Below are positions 39,291 to 47,746 of a DNA stretch of 64,000 nt, piece by piece; position 1 is the first letter of the stretch, and each line of letters starts with the position of its first letter. Both the position numbers and the translations under genes were made by a program. The DNA lies in NCBI RefSeq assembly GCF_004364555.1, contig NZ_SOAM01000001.1, positions 124,001 through 188,000 of the forward strand, given 5' to 3'. The notes beneath the pieces are model-generated. The model was given only the letters and a program-made list of their open reading frames with translations. It searched no databases and was not told where the DNA came from. The stretch comes from Amnibacterium kyonggiense. Lineage in GTDB: Bacteria; Actinomycetota; Actinomycetes; Actinomycetales; Microbacteriaceae.

Positions 39291-39365
39291 CAGGCCGTCT
39301 CCGCCGGTGTCGCGGGCGATTCCGGGACCGGCATGCGTTCAAGCGTACGGGCGCACCATGGAGGG

Positions 39366-40337
39366 GTGCTGCCGGACGTCGACGACCTGCTCGGGACCAT
39401 GCGCGTGGTCGCGCTGCCGCTCGTCACGCGGTTCCGCGGCATCACCGTCCGGGAGGCCGCCCTCTTCGAGGGGCCCGAGGGCTGGACAGAGTTCGCGCCG
39501 TTCGTCGAGTACGACGACGCCGAGGCGTCGCGCTGGCTCGCTGCCGCGATCGACTTCGGCTGGGAGGCGCCCCCGGCGCCGCTGCGGGACGCGATTGCCG
39601 TCAACGCGACCGTGCCCGCGGTGGCGCCGGGCGAGGTGGCCTCGGTGCTCGCGCGGTTCCCGGGCTGCCGGACGGCGAAGGTGAAGGTGGCGGAGCCCGG
39701 CTCCGCGCCGGACGAGGACCTCGCGCGGGTGCGCGCGGTCCGGGACGTGCTCGGGCCGGAAGGCCGCATCCGCGTCGACGCGAACGCGGCCTGGAACGTC
39801 GACGAGGCCGAGCACGCGCTCCGGCTGCTGTCGACCGCCGACCTCGAGTACGTCGAGCAGCCGTGCGCCACGGTCGACGAGCTGATCGACCTGCGGCGCC
39901 GGACGAAGGACCTCCGCATCCCGATCGCGGCCGACGAGTCGATCCGACGCTCCGCCGACCCGTTCCGCGCCGGTGCCGCCGCTGACGTCGTCATCGTCAA
40001 GGCCGCGCCGCTCGGCGGGATCCGCACCGCGCTCGGCCTCGCCCGCATGCTCAGCCGGCCCGCGGTCGTCTCGTCCGCGCTCGACACCTCGGTCGGGCTG
40101 GCGATGGGCGCGCACCTCGCTGCGGCGCTGCCGGAGCTGCCCTACGACTGCGGGTTGGGCACGGCCGCGCTCCTCGCGGCCGACGTGGTCGACGAACCGC
40201 TCCGGCCGCGGGACGGGACGATCCCCGTCGGGCGCGTCACGCCGTCGCCGGTTCTGCTCGATCGTTGGAAGGCCGACGAGGACCGCACGGCGTGGTGGGC
40301 CGATCGCGTCCGCCGCGTCCGCGCTCTGCTCGACTGA
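39366..40337 (+). CDS. menC: o-Succinylbenzoate synthase
   Basis: A 323-residue enolase-superfamily enzyme that dehydrates SHCHC to o-succinylbenzoate. The catalytic Lys lies in CRTAKVKVAEPG, the three metal ligands in VDANAAW (Asp), EYVEQP (Glu) and ADESIRR (Asp), and the second Lys in VIVKAAPLGG. GTG 39366 is the longest plausible start (MLPDVDDLLGTMRVVAL); ATG 39399 would remove 11 residues. It diverges from menE. Neither MenB nor MenH, the intervening pathway enzymes, is encoded in this cluster. Confidence 0.92.
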   Translation: MLPDVDDLLGTMRVVALPLVTRFRGITVREAALFEGPEGWTEFAPFVEYDDAEASRWLAAAIDFGWEAPPAPLRDAIAVNATVPAVAPGEVASVLARFPGCRTAKVKVAEPGSAPDEDLARVRAVRDVLGPEGRIRVDANAAWNVDEAEHALRLLSTADLEYVEQPCATVDELIDLRRRTKDLRIPIAADESIRRSADPFRAGAAADVVIVKAAPLGGIRTALGLARMLSRPAVVSSALDTSVGLAMGAHLAAALPELPYDCGLGTAALLAADVVDEPLRPRDGTIPVGRVTPSPVLLDRWKADEDRTAWWADRVRRVRALLD

Positions 40338-40355
40338 GCCCGCAGGTCGTCGCCG

Positions 40356-40409
40356 GGCCGTCCGCTGCGCGATGGGCCGTGCGCACGGCCCGTACTGCAG
40401 CGGGAGGCC
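40356..40409. repeat. Palindromic repeat element, copy 2 (inverted relative to copy 1)
   Basis: Outer arms GGCC..CCGCTGC and GCAGCGG..GGCC enclose the perfect palindrome GGGCCGTGCGCACGGCCC (40374-40391). Reverse-complemented, it matches copy 1 (28215-28250) at 33 of 36 positions, and two of the three differences are a paired G/C swap that keeps the stem. It lies between the converging menC and ccsB genes and may also terminate both. Confidence 0.75.
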
Positions 40410-40430
40410 GCCTCCGGGCCCGGAGGAGGG

Positions 40431-41435
40431 TCAGGAGGGCGACGTGGGCAGGCCGCTGTAGGAGTGCAGCCCGTGGAAGAACACGTTCACGACACCGAAG
40501 TTGAACAGGATGCAGGCGTAGCCGATGAGGTTCAGCCAGGCGGACCCGGTGCCGCGCCAGCCGAGCGTCGCGCGGGCGTGGAGGTAGCCGGCGTAGACGA
40601 CCCAGATGATGAACGTCCACACCTCCTTGGTGTCCCAGCCCCAGTAGCGGCCCCACGCGTGGTTCGCCCAGATCGCCCCGGCGATGAGGGTGAAGGTCCA
40701 GAGGATGAACCCGACGACGCTGATGCGGTAGGCGAGGTTCTCGAGCCGGTCGGCGTCCGGGATGGTCGCGAGCAGCCGGAGGCGGTCGCCGCGACCCGCC
40801 TCCGCGCGCTTGCGGCGGCGCACCTGCAGCAGCTGCGCCACGGAGAGCGCGGCGGCGAGCGTGAAGAAGCCGGTGCCGAGCATCGCGACCAGCACGTGCA
40901 GCACCAGCCAGTAGGACTGCAGCGCGGGCGGGAGCGGCGAGACGGCGACGTGGAAGCTGACGGTCGCGATGCCGAGCAGCACCACGACGAAGCCCGCGAT
41001 CACGGCGCCGAGGAAGCGCAGGTCGATCCGGGTCAGCGCGACGAGGAAGACGAGGACCATGATCAGCGTCCCGGTCATCGCGAACTCGTACATGTTCGCC
41101 CACGGCACGCGGCCTGCGGCGACGCCGCGGAGCACGGCGGCGCCGAGGTGCAGCGCGGCACCGACGAGCATGAGCGCGATGCCGGTCCGCGCCGCGGGGC
41201 GACGGTCCCGGACCGGCGCCTCCGGCGGGGCGGGCGGTGCGGCGACGAGCACCGCGGTGCCGCCGCCGGCGGACCGCTCGACCTCCGCGCTCCCGGCGCG
41301 GACGAGGTCGACCTTCGCCTGCGACTCCGCCGACCGCCGTGCGAGGTCGAGGGCGAACGCGACGAAGGCGATCAGGTAGACGGCGATCGCCGAGATCAGC
41401 AGCAGCTCGGAGATCTGATCGAGCGGATTCACCAC
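40431..41435 (-). CDS. ccsB: Cytochrome c biogenesis protein CcsB (ResC)
   Basis: A 334-residue membrane protein of system II cytochrome c maturation, which with ResB carries haem outward and attaches it to apocytochrome c. The tryptophan-rich haem-handling motif is clear: WGRYWGWDTKEVWTFIIWVVYAGYLHAR. About eight membrane helices are present. GTG 41435 lies six bases after TAGGCT on the minus strand, so it may be transcribed separately as well as from the upstream operon. It ends near the palindromic repeat at 40356-40409. Confidence 0.94.
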   Translation of the reverse strand: MVNPLDQISELLLISAIAVYLIAFVAFALDLARRSAESQAKVDLVRAGSAEVERSAGGGTAVLVAAPPAPPEAPVRDRRPAARTGIALMLVGAALHLGAAVLRGVAAGRVPWANMYEFAMTGTLIMVLVFLVALTRIDLRFLGAVIAGFVVVLLGIATVSFHVAVSPLPPALQSYWLVLHVLVAMLGTGFFTLAAALSVAQLLQVRRRKRAEAGRGDRLRLLATIPDADRLENLAYRISVVGFILWTFTLIAGAIWANHAWGRYWGWDTKEVWTFIIWVVYAGYLHARATLGWRGTGSAWLNLIGYACILFNFGVVNVFFHGLHSYSGLPTSPS

Positions 41436-41517
41436 GTCAGCAGCCTAAGCGTCGGGTCCGCAGCGGCCTGCGGACGGCGGGGATCGGTCAGGTGCGGTGC
41501 ACCGGACGGGGTCGTGG

Positions 41518-43122
41518 TCACGGGACGGGCGCCGGTTCCCGCGCGGCCTCGGGCAGCGCCGCCCGGTGCTTCGACTCGAGCTCCGCGACCGCGCGGGCCA
41601 GGTTCGGGTCATCGCCTCGGGCGAGCCCCGCGTACTCGACGACGACCTCGTCGCCCTCCTCGCGCACCTTGATCCAGAGCCGGCGCCGCGGCACGAGGAG
41701 GGAGGTGATGAGGCCGAGCACGGCGAGCGCGACGAACAGCGCCACGATCCCCTGCGAGGGGTCGTGATGGATGTCGAACGCGGCGTAGCGGGTGATGCCG
41801 TCGAGCGTCACGGTGCCGAGGCCGTCGGGCAGCGTCTTCGTCTGGCCGATCGTCAGCTGCACCGGGTCGGTCCGGCCCGCGACCTGCTTCATCTTCGAGG
41901 TGTCGAGCTCGTAGACGTTCCTCGGGGCTCCCGAGTCGAGCCCGACGTCGCCCTCGTAGACGAAGAAGGAGACGAGGCTCTGCTTGCCGACGCTCGGGAA
42001 GATCGAGGTGAAGCTGCCGTCGGTCTGCTCCGCCGGTGTCGGGTACAGGAAGCCGACGAGGCCGATCTGCTTCTTGCGGTCCGTCGTCTCCGACACCTTC
42101 ACCACGCCGAGCGACGTCATCTGCGCGTTCTGCGGCCGGAAGGCGACGGACCCGTGGAACGCGAGGCTCCCGTCGGCGTTGCGCACGGTGAACTCCGGGG
42201 CGTACCCGTTGCCGAGCAGGTAGACGGAGGTGCCGGCGACGTCGAGCGGCGAGTTCACCTTGATGATGCTCTTCTGCCACGCCCCGTCCGGCAGCTTCGT
42301 CGAGACGTGGGCGGTGTAGTCGAGCGGCTGTCCGAACGCCGCGACGTTCCGCTGCTCGTACGTCACGTCGAGCTTGTCGAGCCTCAGCGCGTACGGCGCG
42401 AGCGACCCGTCGCCGAAGAAGCGGCCGGGGCTGAGCGAGTCGTAGCCCAGCTCCGTGTTCGCGAAGGTGTCACCGGTCACGAGCACCCGCTGCCCGGTGT
42501 AGGTGAAGCCGCCGCCGACGAACACGGCGATCAGCACCCCGACGAGCGCGCTGTGGAACAGGAGGTTCCCGGTCTCGCGCAGGTAGCCGCGCTCGGCCGA
42601 CACGCTCGAGCCGTAGCGGGCGGTGCGGTACCGGCTCGCGCGGAGCACCCGCTCGCCGGCGTCCACCGCCGCGTCGACGTCGACGCCGTGCAGTCGGATG
42701 GACGACGAGAACGGCAGCCGCGTGAAGCGGGAGGGCGTGCGGGGCGGCGCCTTCCGCATGGCGGTCCAGTGGTGCCGCAGCCGCGGCACGACGCAGCCGA
42801 TCAGCGAGATGAAGAGCAGGAGGTAGATCGCCGAGAACCAGAACGAGGTGTAGACGTCGAAGCCCTGCAGGGCGTTCACGATCTTCGTGAGACCCGGGTT
42901 CGCCGCCTTGTACTGGGCGACGCCGTTCGGGTCGCTCGAGTTCTGCGGGATCAGCGACCCCGGCACCGCGGCGACGGCGAGCGCGAGCAGCAGCAGCAGC
43001 GCGGTCCGCATGCTCGTCAGCGTCCGCCAGCCCCACCGCAGCCACTCGAGCGGTCCGAGGCGGGGGTTCACGACGACCGCGTCGTCGGTGAAGCGGTCCT
43101 GCGCGTCAGAGGGGCGAGACAT
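41518..43122 (-). CDS. resB: Cytochrome c biogenesis protein ResB (Ccs1)
   Basis: A 534-residue membrane protein, partner of CcsB in system II cytochrome c maturation. ResB hallmarks are the N-terminal WGWRTLTSMRTALLLLLALA, GSLIPQNSSDP, FDVYTSFWFSAIYLLLFISLIGCVVPR, a large extracytoplasmic region (FGDGSLAPYALRLDKLDV) and a late membrane helix (GIVALFVALAVLGLITSLLV). ATG 43122 overlaps the end of the ccdA gene by 17 bp, so it is translated from the same operon message. Confidence 0.94.
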   Translation of the reverse strand: MSRPSDAQDRFTDDAVVVNPRLGPLEWLRWGWRTLTSMRTALLLLLALAVAAVPGSLIPQNSSDPNGVAQYKAANPGLTKIVNALQGFDVYTSFWFSAIYLLLFISLIGCVVPRLRHHWTAMRKAPPRTPSRFTRLPFSSSIRLHGVDVDAAVDAGERVLRASRYRTARYGSSVSAERGYLRETGNLLFHSALVGVLIAVFVGGGFTYTGQRVLVTGDTFANTELGYDSLSPGRFFGDGSLAPYALRLDKLDVTYEQRNVAAFGQPLDYTAHVSTKLPDGAWQKSIIKVNSPLDVAGTSVYLLGNGYAPEFTVRNADGSLAFHGSVAFRPQNAQMTSLGVVKVSETTDRKKQIGLVGFLYPTPAEQTDGSFTSIFPSVGKQSLVSFFVYEGDVGLDSGAPRNVYELDTSKMKQVAGRTDPVQLTIGQTKTLPDGLGTVTLDGITRYAAFDIHHDPSQGIVALFVALAVLGLITSLLVPRRRLWIKVREEGDEVVVEYAGLARGDDPNLARAVAELESKHRAALPEAAREPAPVP

Positions 43123-43825
43123 AGCTCCCCACCAGCGCCTGCAGATGGCTGACCGCGAACGTCCATGCCCCGGTGAGCATGAGCAGGCCGATCACGACGA
43201 GGAGGGCACCGCCGGCGAGGTTGATCGCGCGCACGTTGCGGCGGAGGACCGCGACGGCGCCGGTCGCCCAGCCGAAGCCGACGGCGAGGAGCACGAACGG
43301 CACGCCGAGCCCGATCGAGTAGCAGACGGCGAGCGCGGCGGCGGCGCCGAGCGACCCGCTCGACAGCGAGAGCACGTTGATGGTCTGGAGCATCGGGCCG
43401 AGGCACGGCGTCCAGCCGACGGCGAAGACGGCGCCGAGCACGGGGGCGCCGATGAGGCCGGCGCGGGGGCGCCACTCCGGCGCGAACCGCTGCTGCAGCG
43501 GGCCGAGCCCCCCGACGAACACGACGCCGAGCAGGATCACGACGATCCCGGCGAGGCGGGTGATGAGGTCCTGGTACTGGACGAGGAAGTACCCGACCGT
43601 CGCGAACACGACGGAGGTGAGCACGAAGACGAGCGAGAAGCCGAGCACGAACAGGGCGGCGCCCAGCACCACGCGGGACCGCGCCCGGGCGCCGGACCGG
43701 TCGACTCCGCCGACGTAGCCGAGGTAGCCCGGCACGAGCGGCAGCACGCACGGGGACGCGAACGAGAGCAGCCCGGCGGCGAGCGCGACGGGCGCGGCGA
43801 GCAGCACCCCGCCCTGGAGGATCAC
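43106..43825 (-). CDS. ccdA: CcdA-type thiol-disulfide transmembrane protein
   Basis: A 239-residue polytopic membrane protein that carries reducing power from cytoplasmic thioredoxin to the extracytoplasmic TlpA-type protein, keeping apocytochrome c cysteines reduced. The two active cysteines sit in FASPCVLPLVPGYLGYVGG and VGWTPCLGPMLQTIN. Six membrane helices are visible. GTG 43825 overlaps the tlpA stop by four bases (GTGA), and its end overlaps resB by 17 bp, a tightly coupled operon. Confidence 0.94.
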   Translation of the reverse strand: MILQGGVLLAAPVALAAGLLSFASPCVLPLVPGYLGYVGGVDRSGARARSRVVLGAALFVLGFSLVFVLTSVVFATVGYFLVQYQDLITRLAGIVVILLGVVFVGGLGPLQQRFAPEWRPRAGLIGAPVLGAVFAVGWTPCLGPMLQTINVLSLSSGSLGAAAALAVCYSIGLGVPFVLLAVGFGWATGAVAVLRRNVRAINLAGGALLVVIGLLMLTGAWTFAVSHLQALVGSYVSPL

Positions 43826-44412
43826 TTCGCCGTCCCGTCCAGCGCGTCCTCGATGAGCTGGTTCAGGTTCGACTTGTTCGCGAGCCCGACCATGCGGGCC
43901 GTGACGCGCCCCTTCCGGTCGAGCACGAACGTGGAGGGCACCGCCTTCGGCGGCTTCACCTGCGCGAAGGCGAGCTGCACCGAGGCGCCGCCGTCCTGAT
44001 CCACGACGCTCGGGTACGGGGTCTTGTGGTTGCGCTCGAAGAGAGCGGTCGTGTCGGCGTCGTCGCTGACGTTGACGCCGACGAACTGCACATCGCCCTT
44101 GTACTCGGTGGCGAGCGAGCTGAGGGTCGGCGCCTCCGCGATGCACGGCGGGCAGCTCGCGTACCAGAAGTTCACGACGACGACCTTGCCGCGGTACTGC
44201 TTCGACGTGATCGTCGTCCCGTCCGGCGTCCTGCCCGAGAAGTCGACCACCTGGCTCGACGGGTCCTTCCACTGGTCGATGCCGGCGACGCCGTCGCCCG
44301 CGACCTTCTGCACGTCGCCCGGACCGCCCTGCGGACCCGCCTGCGTGCAGCCCGTGAGCAGGAGCAGCGCGGCGAGGAGCGGCGCCGCGAGGACCGCGGC
44401 CCGGCGCCTCAC
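43822..44412 (-). CDS. TlpA/ResA-like thioredoxin lipoprotein
   Basis: A 196-residue extracytoplasmic thiol reductase that probably reduces apocytochrome c. After a basic start (MRRRAAVLAAPLL) a hydrophobic stretch ends in the lipobox LTGC, so it is membrane-anchored by a lipid. The thioredoxin fold carries the active site NFWYASCPPCIAEAP (CPPC) and the cis-proline region VPSTFVLDRKG. GTG 44412 overlaps the stop of the preceding phosphatase gene by four bases and its own stop overlaps the ccdA start. Confidence 0.93.
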   Translation of the reverse strand: MRRRAAVLAAPLLAALLLLTGCTQAGPQGGPGDVQKVAGDGVAGIDQWKDPSSQVVDFSGRTPDGTTITSKQYRGKVVVVNFWYASCPPCIAEAPTLSSLATEYKGDVQFVGVNVSDDADTTALFERNHKTPYPSVVDQDGGASVQLAFAQVKPPKAVPSTFVLDRKGRVTARMVGLANKSNLNQLIEDALDGTAK

Positions 44413-45044
44413 GTCGCCCCCTGGTCGACGGCGCCGACGAGCAGCGCTCCGGCCGGGTCCTCGTAGCCCGTCTCGACGACGCGGCCGTCGCGGATCGCGA
44501 AGGAGGTGACCGAGGAGAGCGAGCAGCGCCGGCGGCGCGGGTCGTGCGGCAGCGGGGCGCCCTCGACGCTTCTGTGCACCATCCAGATCGGCAGCTGGTG
44601 GCTGACGATCACGACGTCGTGCTCGGCGTCGCCGGCGAGGAGCGCGTCGAGCACCGCGGCGCGCATGCGGTCGCGGATCGCCGTGAACGCCTCCCCCCAG
44701 GAGGGCCGGAGCGGGTTCACGAACAGGGGCCAGTCGGCCGGATGGAGCAGCAGCTCGCGGCCGACCTTCCGTCCGGCCAGCCGGTTGCCCGCCTCGATCA
44801 CGCGCTCGTCCGGCTCGATCGCGAGGCCGAAGGCGTCGGCGATCGGCTGCGCGGACTGCTGCGTGCGGAGAAGCGGGGAGGCGATGAGGCGCGACACGGG
44901 CTTGTCCTGCAGCCACTCGGCGGTCGCCGCGGCCATCGCCCGGCCGCGCTCGGAGAGCCGGAACTCAGGGAGTCGCTCGTAGACCACCCCGGCGGGGTTG
45001 TGCACCTCGCCGTGACGGACCAGATGCAGGGCTCGGGCGGTCAC
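44409..45044 (-). CDS. Histidine phosphatase family protein (phosphoglycerate mutase-like)
   Basis: A 211-residue branch-1 histidine phosphatase. The catalytic RHG motif (LHLVRHGEVHNP), the Arg in LIASPLLRTQQSA, the acid in ERVIEAGN and the second His in VVIVSHQLPIWM form the active site. The substrate is unknown. GTG 45044 is six bases after TACACT on the minus strand (45051-45056), so the five-gene cytochrome c maturation operon probably starts with this leaderless gene. The conserved link to TlpA-CcdA-ResB-CcsB is typical of actinobacteria, although its role there is not established. Confidence 0.9.
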   Translation of the reverse strand: MTARALHLVRHGEVHNPAGVVYERLPEFRLSERGRAMAAATAEWLQDKPVSRLIASPLLRTQQSAQPIADAFGLAIEPDERVIEAGNRLAGRKVGRELLLHPADWPLFVNPLRPSWGEAFTAIRDRMRAAVLDALLAGDAEHDVVIVSHQLPIWMVHRSVEGAPLPHDPRRRRCSLSSVTSFAIRDGRVVETGYEDPAGALLVGAVDQGAT

Positions 45045-45109
45045 CCCCGCAGTGTAGGGACGCTTCCCAAGACGAAGTGCCACACGCTGTAGAAAACCGT
45101 CGTCCAGCC

Positions 45110-45183
45110 ATGGTTTCGGCACGGGCGCGGGGCGCCCGGCTCAACCACCGTGTCGGCGGGCGCTCCCGGGCGCGGGGCGCCCG
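45110..45183. repeat. Dispersed GC-rich repeat (copy A) plus a repeated 17-bp hairpin
   Basis: Bases 45110-45152 match 52339-52381 over about 43 bp; the best conserved part is GGCGCGGGGCGCCCGGCTCA. A 17-bp hairpin CGGGCGC-GGG-GCGCCCG occurs twice, at 45122-45138 and 45167-45183. The element sits in the 188-bp gap between the divergent histidine phosphatase and aspS genes. Confidence 0.6.
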
Positions 45184-45232
45184 CGCCGAGACCACGAGCC
45201 GCACCATTCCGCGGCAAGTAGGCTGGCGCACC

Positions 45233-46540
45233 GTGAACCGCACCCTGATCAGCGAGCTCTCCGCACTCGAGGACGGCCCCGTCGCCGTCGCCGGCTGGGT
45301 GGAGACGGTGCGGGATCAGAAGAAGGTGCAGTTCCTCGTCCTCCGCGACGAGTCGGGCGCCGTGCAGCTCGTCCGTCCGCGGCCGGAGGGCGACGACGCG
45401 ATCTCGCTCGCGATCTCCGGCGTCTCGCTCGGCAGCTTCGTGCGCGTCGAGGGCCAGCTGAAGCACGACGAGCGGGTCAAGCTCGGGGGCATCGAGGTCA
45501 AGGTCGACGCGTTCGACGTGGTGTCGGCGAGCCTGCCGGAGCAGCCGATCGCCGCGGACTCCTCCATCGACAAGCGACTCGACCACCGCTTCCTCGACCT
45601 GCGCAACCCGGCGAACGCGCTGATCTTCAAGGTCCAGACCACGTTCGAGCACGCGCTCCGCGTGTGGTGGGTCGAGCACGGATTCATCGAGATCCACACG
45701 CCGAAGCTCATGAACAGCCCGTCGGAGTCGCGCGCGGAGCTGTTCCAGGTGCCGTACTTCGAGACGACCGCCTACCTGTCGCAGAGTCCCCAGCACTTCA
45801 AGCAGATGGCGCAGGCGGCGGGCTTCGGCCGGATCTTCGAGATCGCCGACGCGTTCCGCGCCGACCCGTCCTTCACGGCGCGGCACGCGACCGAGTTCAC
45901 GAGCATCGACGCCGAGATGAGCTGGATCGACAGCCACGAGGACGTCATGGCGATGCACGAGGCGATCCTCGTGGCGGGCTTCCAGGCCGTGGTCGACAAG
46001 CACGGTGAGGAGATCGAGCGCCTGTTCGGCATCACCGTCGAGGTGCCCGCCCTTCCCTTCCCGCGCATCCCGCTCGCCGAGGCGCTGAAGATCGTCGCCG
46101 AGCGCGGGTACGTCGTGCCGCGGGCGGACGGCGACCTCGACCCGGAGGGCGAGCGTCGGATCTCGGCCTACGTGAAGGAGGAGTTCGGCCACGACTTCGT
46201 GTTCGTCACGGACTACGCGACCGGGATCCGGCCCTTCTACCACATGCGCGACGCGGACGACCCGACGCTCACGAAGAGCTACGACCTCGTCTACCGAGGC
46301 ACGGAGATCTCGACCGGGGCGCAGCGCGAGCACCGGATCGACGTGCTGCTCGACCAGGTCGCGGACAAGGGTCTGGACCCGGAGGAGCTCTCCTCCTACC
46401 TCGAGTTCTTCCGGTACGGCGTGCCTCCGCACGGCGGCTTCGGGATGGGGCTCGCGCGCGTGCTCATGCTCATGCTCGAGCGGTCCAGCATCCGCGAGAC
46501 CACGTACCTGTTCCGCGGGCCGAACCGCCTGCTGCCCTGA
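45233..46540 (+). CDS. aspS: Aspartate-tRNA ligase, archaeal/eukaryotic type (possibly non-discriminating)
   Basis: A 435-residue class II aminoacyl-tRNA synthetase. An N-terminal OB-fold (VAVAGWVETVRDQKKVQFLVLRD) binds the anticodon; motif 2 (GRIFEIADAFRADPSFTARHATEFTSIDAEMSW) and motif 3 (GGFGMGLARVLMLML) form the catalytic core. The length and lack of the roughly 150-residue bacterial GAD insertion place it in the archaeal-type group, which in bacteria often also charges tRNA-Asn with aspartate for GatCAB. GTG 45233 lies eight bases after TAGGCT (45219-45224), leaderless. Whether a second, bacterial-type AspRS exists elsewhere is unknown. Confidence 0.9.
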   Translation: MNRTLISELSALEDGPVAVAGWVETVRDQKKVQFLVLRDESGAVQLVRPRPEGDDAISLAISGVSLGSFVRVEGQLKHDERVKLGGIEVKVDAFDVVSASLPEQPIAADSSIDKRLDHRFLDLRNPANALIFKVQTTFEHALRVWWVEHGFIEIHTPKLMNSPSESRAELFQVPYFETTAYLSQSPQHFKQMAQAAGFGRIFEIADAFRADPSFTARHATEFTSIDAEMSWIDSHEDVMAMHEAILVAGFQAVVDKHGEEIERLFGITVEVPALPFPRIPLAEALKIVAERGYVVPRADGDLDPEGERRISAYVKEEFGHDFVFVTDYATGIRPFYHMRDADDPTLTKSYDLVYRGTEISTGAQREHRIDVLLDQVADKGLDPEELSSYLEFFRYGVPPHGGFGMGLARVLMLMLERSSIRETTYLFRGPNRLLP

Positions 46541-46544
46541 CCGG

Positions 46545-46573
46545 ACGGGCGGCCGCACAGCGGGTCCGCCCGT
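46545..46573 (+). terminator. aspS terminator hairpin
   Basis: ACGGGCGG (46545-46552) and CCGCCCGT (46566-46573) form an 8-bp stem starting four bases after the aspS stop. A TTC follows but no long T-run. The position fits intrinsic termination before the AI-2E-type transporter gene. Confidence 0.55.
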
Positions 46574-46616
46574 TCTGGGCATGGGGAGCCCAGCCCGACT
46601 CGGTCAGGATGCTTGC

Positions 46617-47744
46617 ATGACCGACGATCAGCACGCCCCTGCAGCGCCCTCGGTCGCCGCCCGCCTCTGGTCGGACGGGTTCGGGCGCTTCGCCATGCGC
46701 TGCCTGCAGGTGATCGTCGTCGTCACCCTCGCGATCGGTCTCGTCTACGCGGGTCTCGCGCTGAAGACGGTGGTCATCGCGGTCCTCGTGGCACTGATCC
46801 TGGCGTGCGCCTTCCACCCGCTGGTGCGGCTGCTCGAGCGCGCGAAGCTGCCCTCGGCCCTCGCGGCGCTCATCACGCTCGTCGTCGTCCTGGGCGTCCT
46901 CGCCGGGGTCCTGACGCTCGTCGGCTTCTCGATCGCCGGGCAGGCGTCCGACCTCACCAAGGCGGTCAGCGACGGCATCGACCAGCTCGAGAAGTTCCTC
47001 GCCGGCATCGGGATCCAGATCTCCGGGGCTCAGGTGCAGCAGGCGGTCGACGGCGTGACCAAGTTCGTGACGAGCGCCTCGTTCGGATCGGGCGCGCTCG
47101 CCGGCCTCTCGACCGTCGGCAACCTCGCGACGGGGATCGTGCTCGTCGTGTTCGTGATGTTCTTCTTCCTCCGTGACGGGAAGCGGATCTGGGAGTTCCT
47201 CATCAGCCCGTTCCGCGCCGAGGCGCACGCGCGCGCGGAGCGCATCGGCCACCGCAGCGTCGGCGTGCTCGGGGCCTACGTCCGCGGCACCGCGACGGTC
47301 GCACTCGTCGACAGCGTCTTCATCGGCGCCGGCCTCTTCATCCTGCAGGTGCCGCTGGCGCTGACGCTCTCCGTGTTCGTCTTCGTCACGGCGTTCATCC
47401 CGGTCGTCGGGGCGACGCTCGCCGGCATCCTCGCCGCGCTCGTCGCGCTCGTCTTCAAGGGCCCGATCGTCGCCCTGATCGTCGTCGGGATCGTGGTCCT
47501 GGTGAACCAGCTCGAGGGCAACCTGCTGCAGCCCGTCATCATGGGCAAGGCGCTGTCGCTCCACCCGCTCGTGATCCTGCTCGCCCTGACCGCCGGGACG
47601 ATCCTCGGCGGCATCATCGGCGCGATCCTGTCGGTGCCGACCGCGAGCGTCGTCTGGACGGCGATCAAGGCCTGGTACCCGAAGGGCCGGGAGGACGATG
47701 AGCGGCCCGCGGAGGCCGTCGAGGCCTCCGGGCACGGCAGCTGA
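46617..47744 (+). CDS. AI-2E family transporter (PerM/YdiK-like membrane protein)
   Basis: A 375-residue polytopic membrane protein of the AI-2E/UPF0118 family. An N-terminal helix pair (LQVIVVVTLAIGLVYAGLAL; VVIAVLVALILACAFHPLV), a long amphipathic extracytoplasmic segment (KAVSDGIDQLEKFLAG), FVMFFFLRDGKRIW, and the C-terminal LVNQLEGNLLQPVIMGKALSLHP are family signatures. Members export diverse small molecules or ions, and the name should not be taken as proof of AI-2 transport. ATG 46617 follows CAGGAT by six bases. It ends two bases from the convergent glutaredoxin gene. Confidence 0.9.
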   Translation: MTDDQHAPAAPSVAARLWSDGFGRFAMRCLQVIVVVTLAIGLVYAGLALKTVVIAVLVALILACAFHPLVRLLERAKLPSALAALITLVVVLGVLAGVLTLVGFSIAGQASDLTKAVSDGIDQLEKFLAGIGIQISGAQVQQAVDGVTKFVTSASFGSGALAGLSTVGNLATGIVLVVFVMFFFLRDGKRIWEFLISPFRAEAHARAERIGHRSVGVLGAYVRGTATVALVDSVFIGAGLFILQVPLALTLSVFVFVTAFIPVVGATLAGILAALVALVFKGPIVALIVVGIVVLVNQLEGNLLQPVIMGKALSLHPLVILLALTAGTILGGIIGAILSVPTASVVWTAIKAWYPKGREDDERPAEAVEASGHGS

Positions 47745-47746
47745 CG

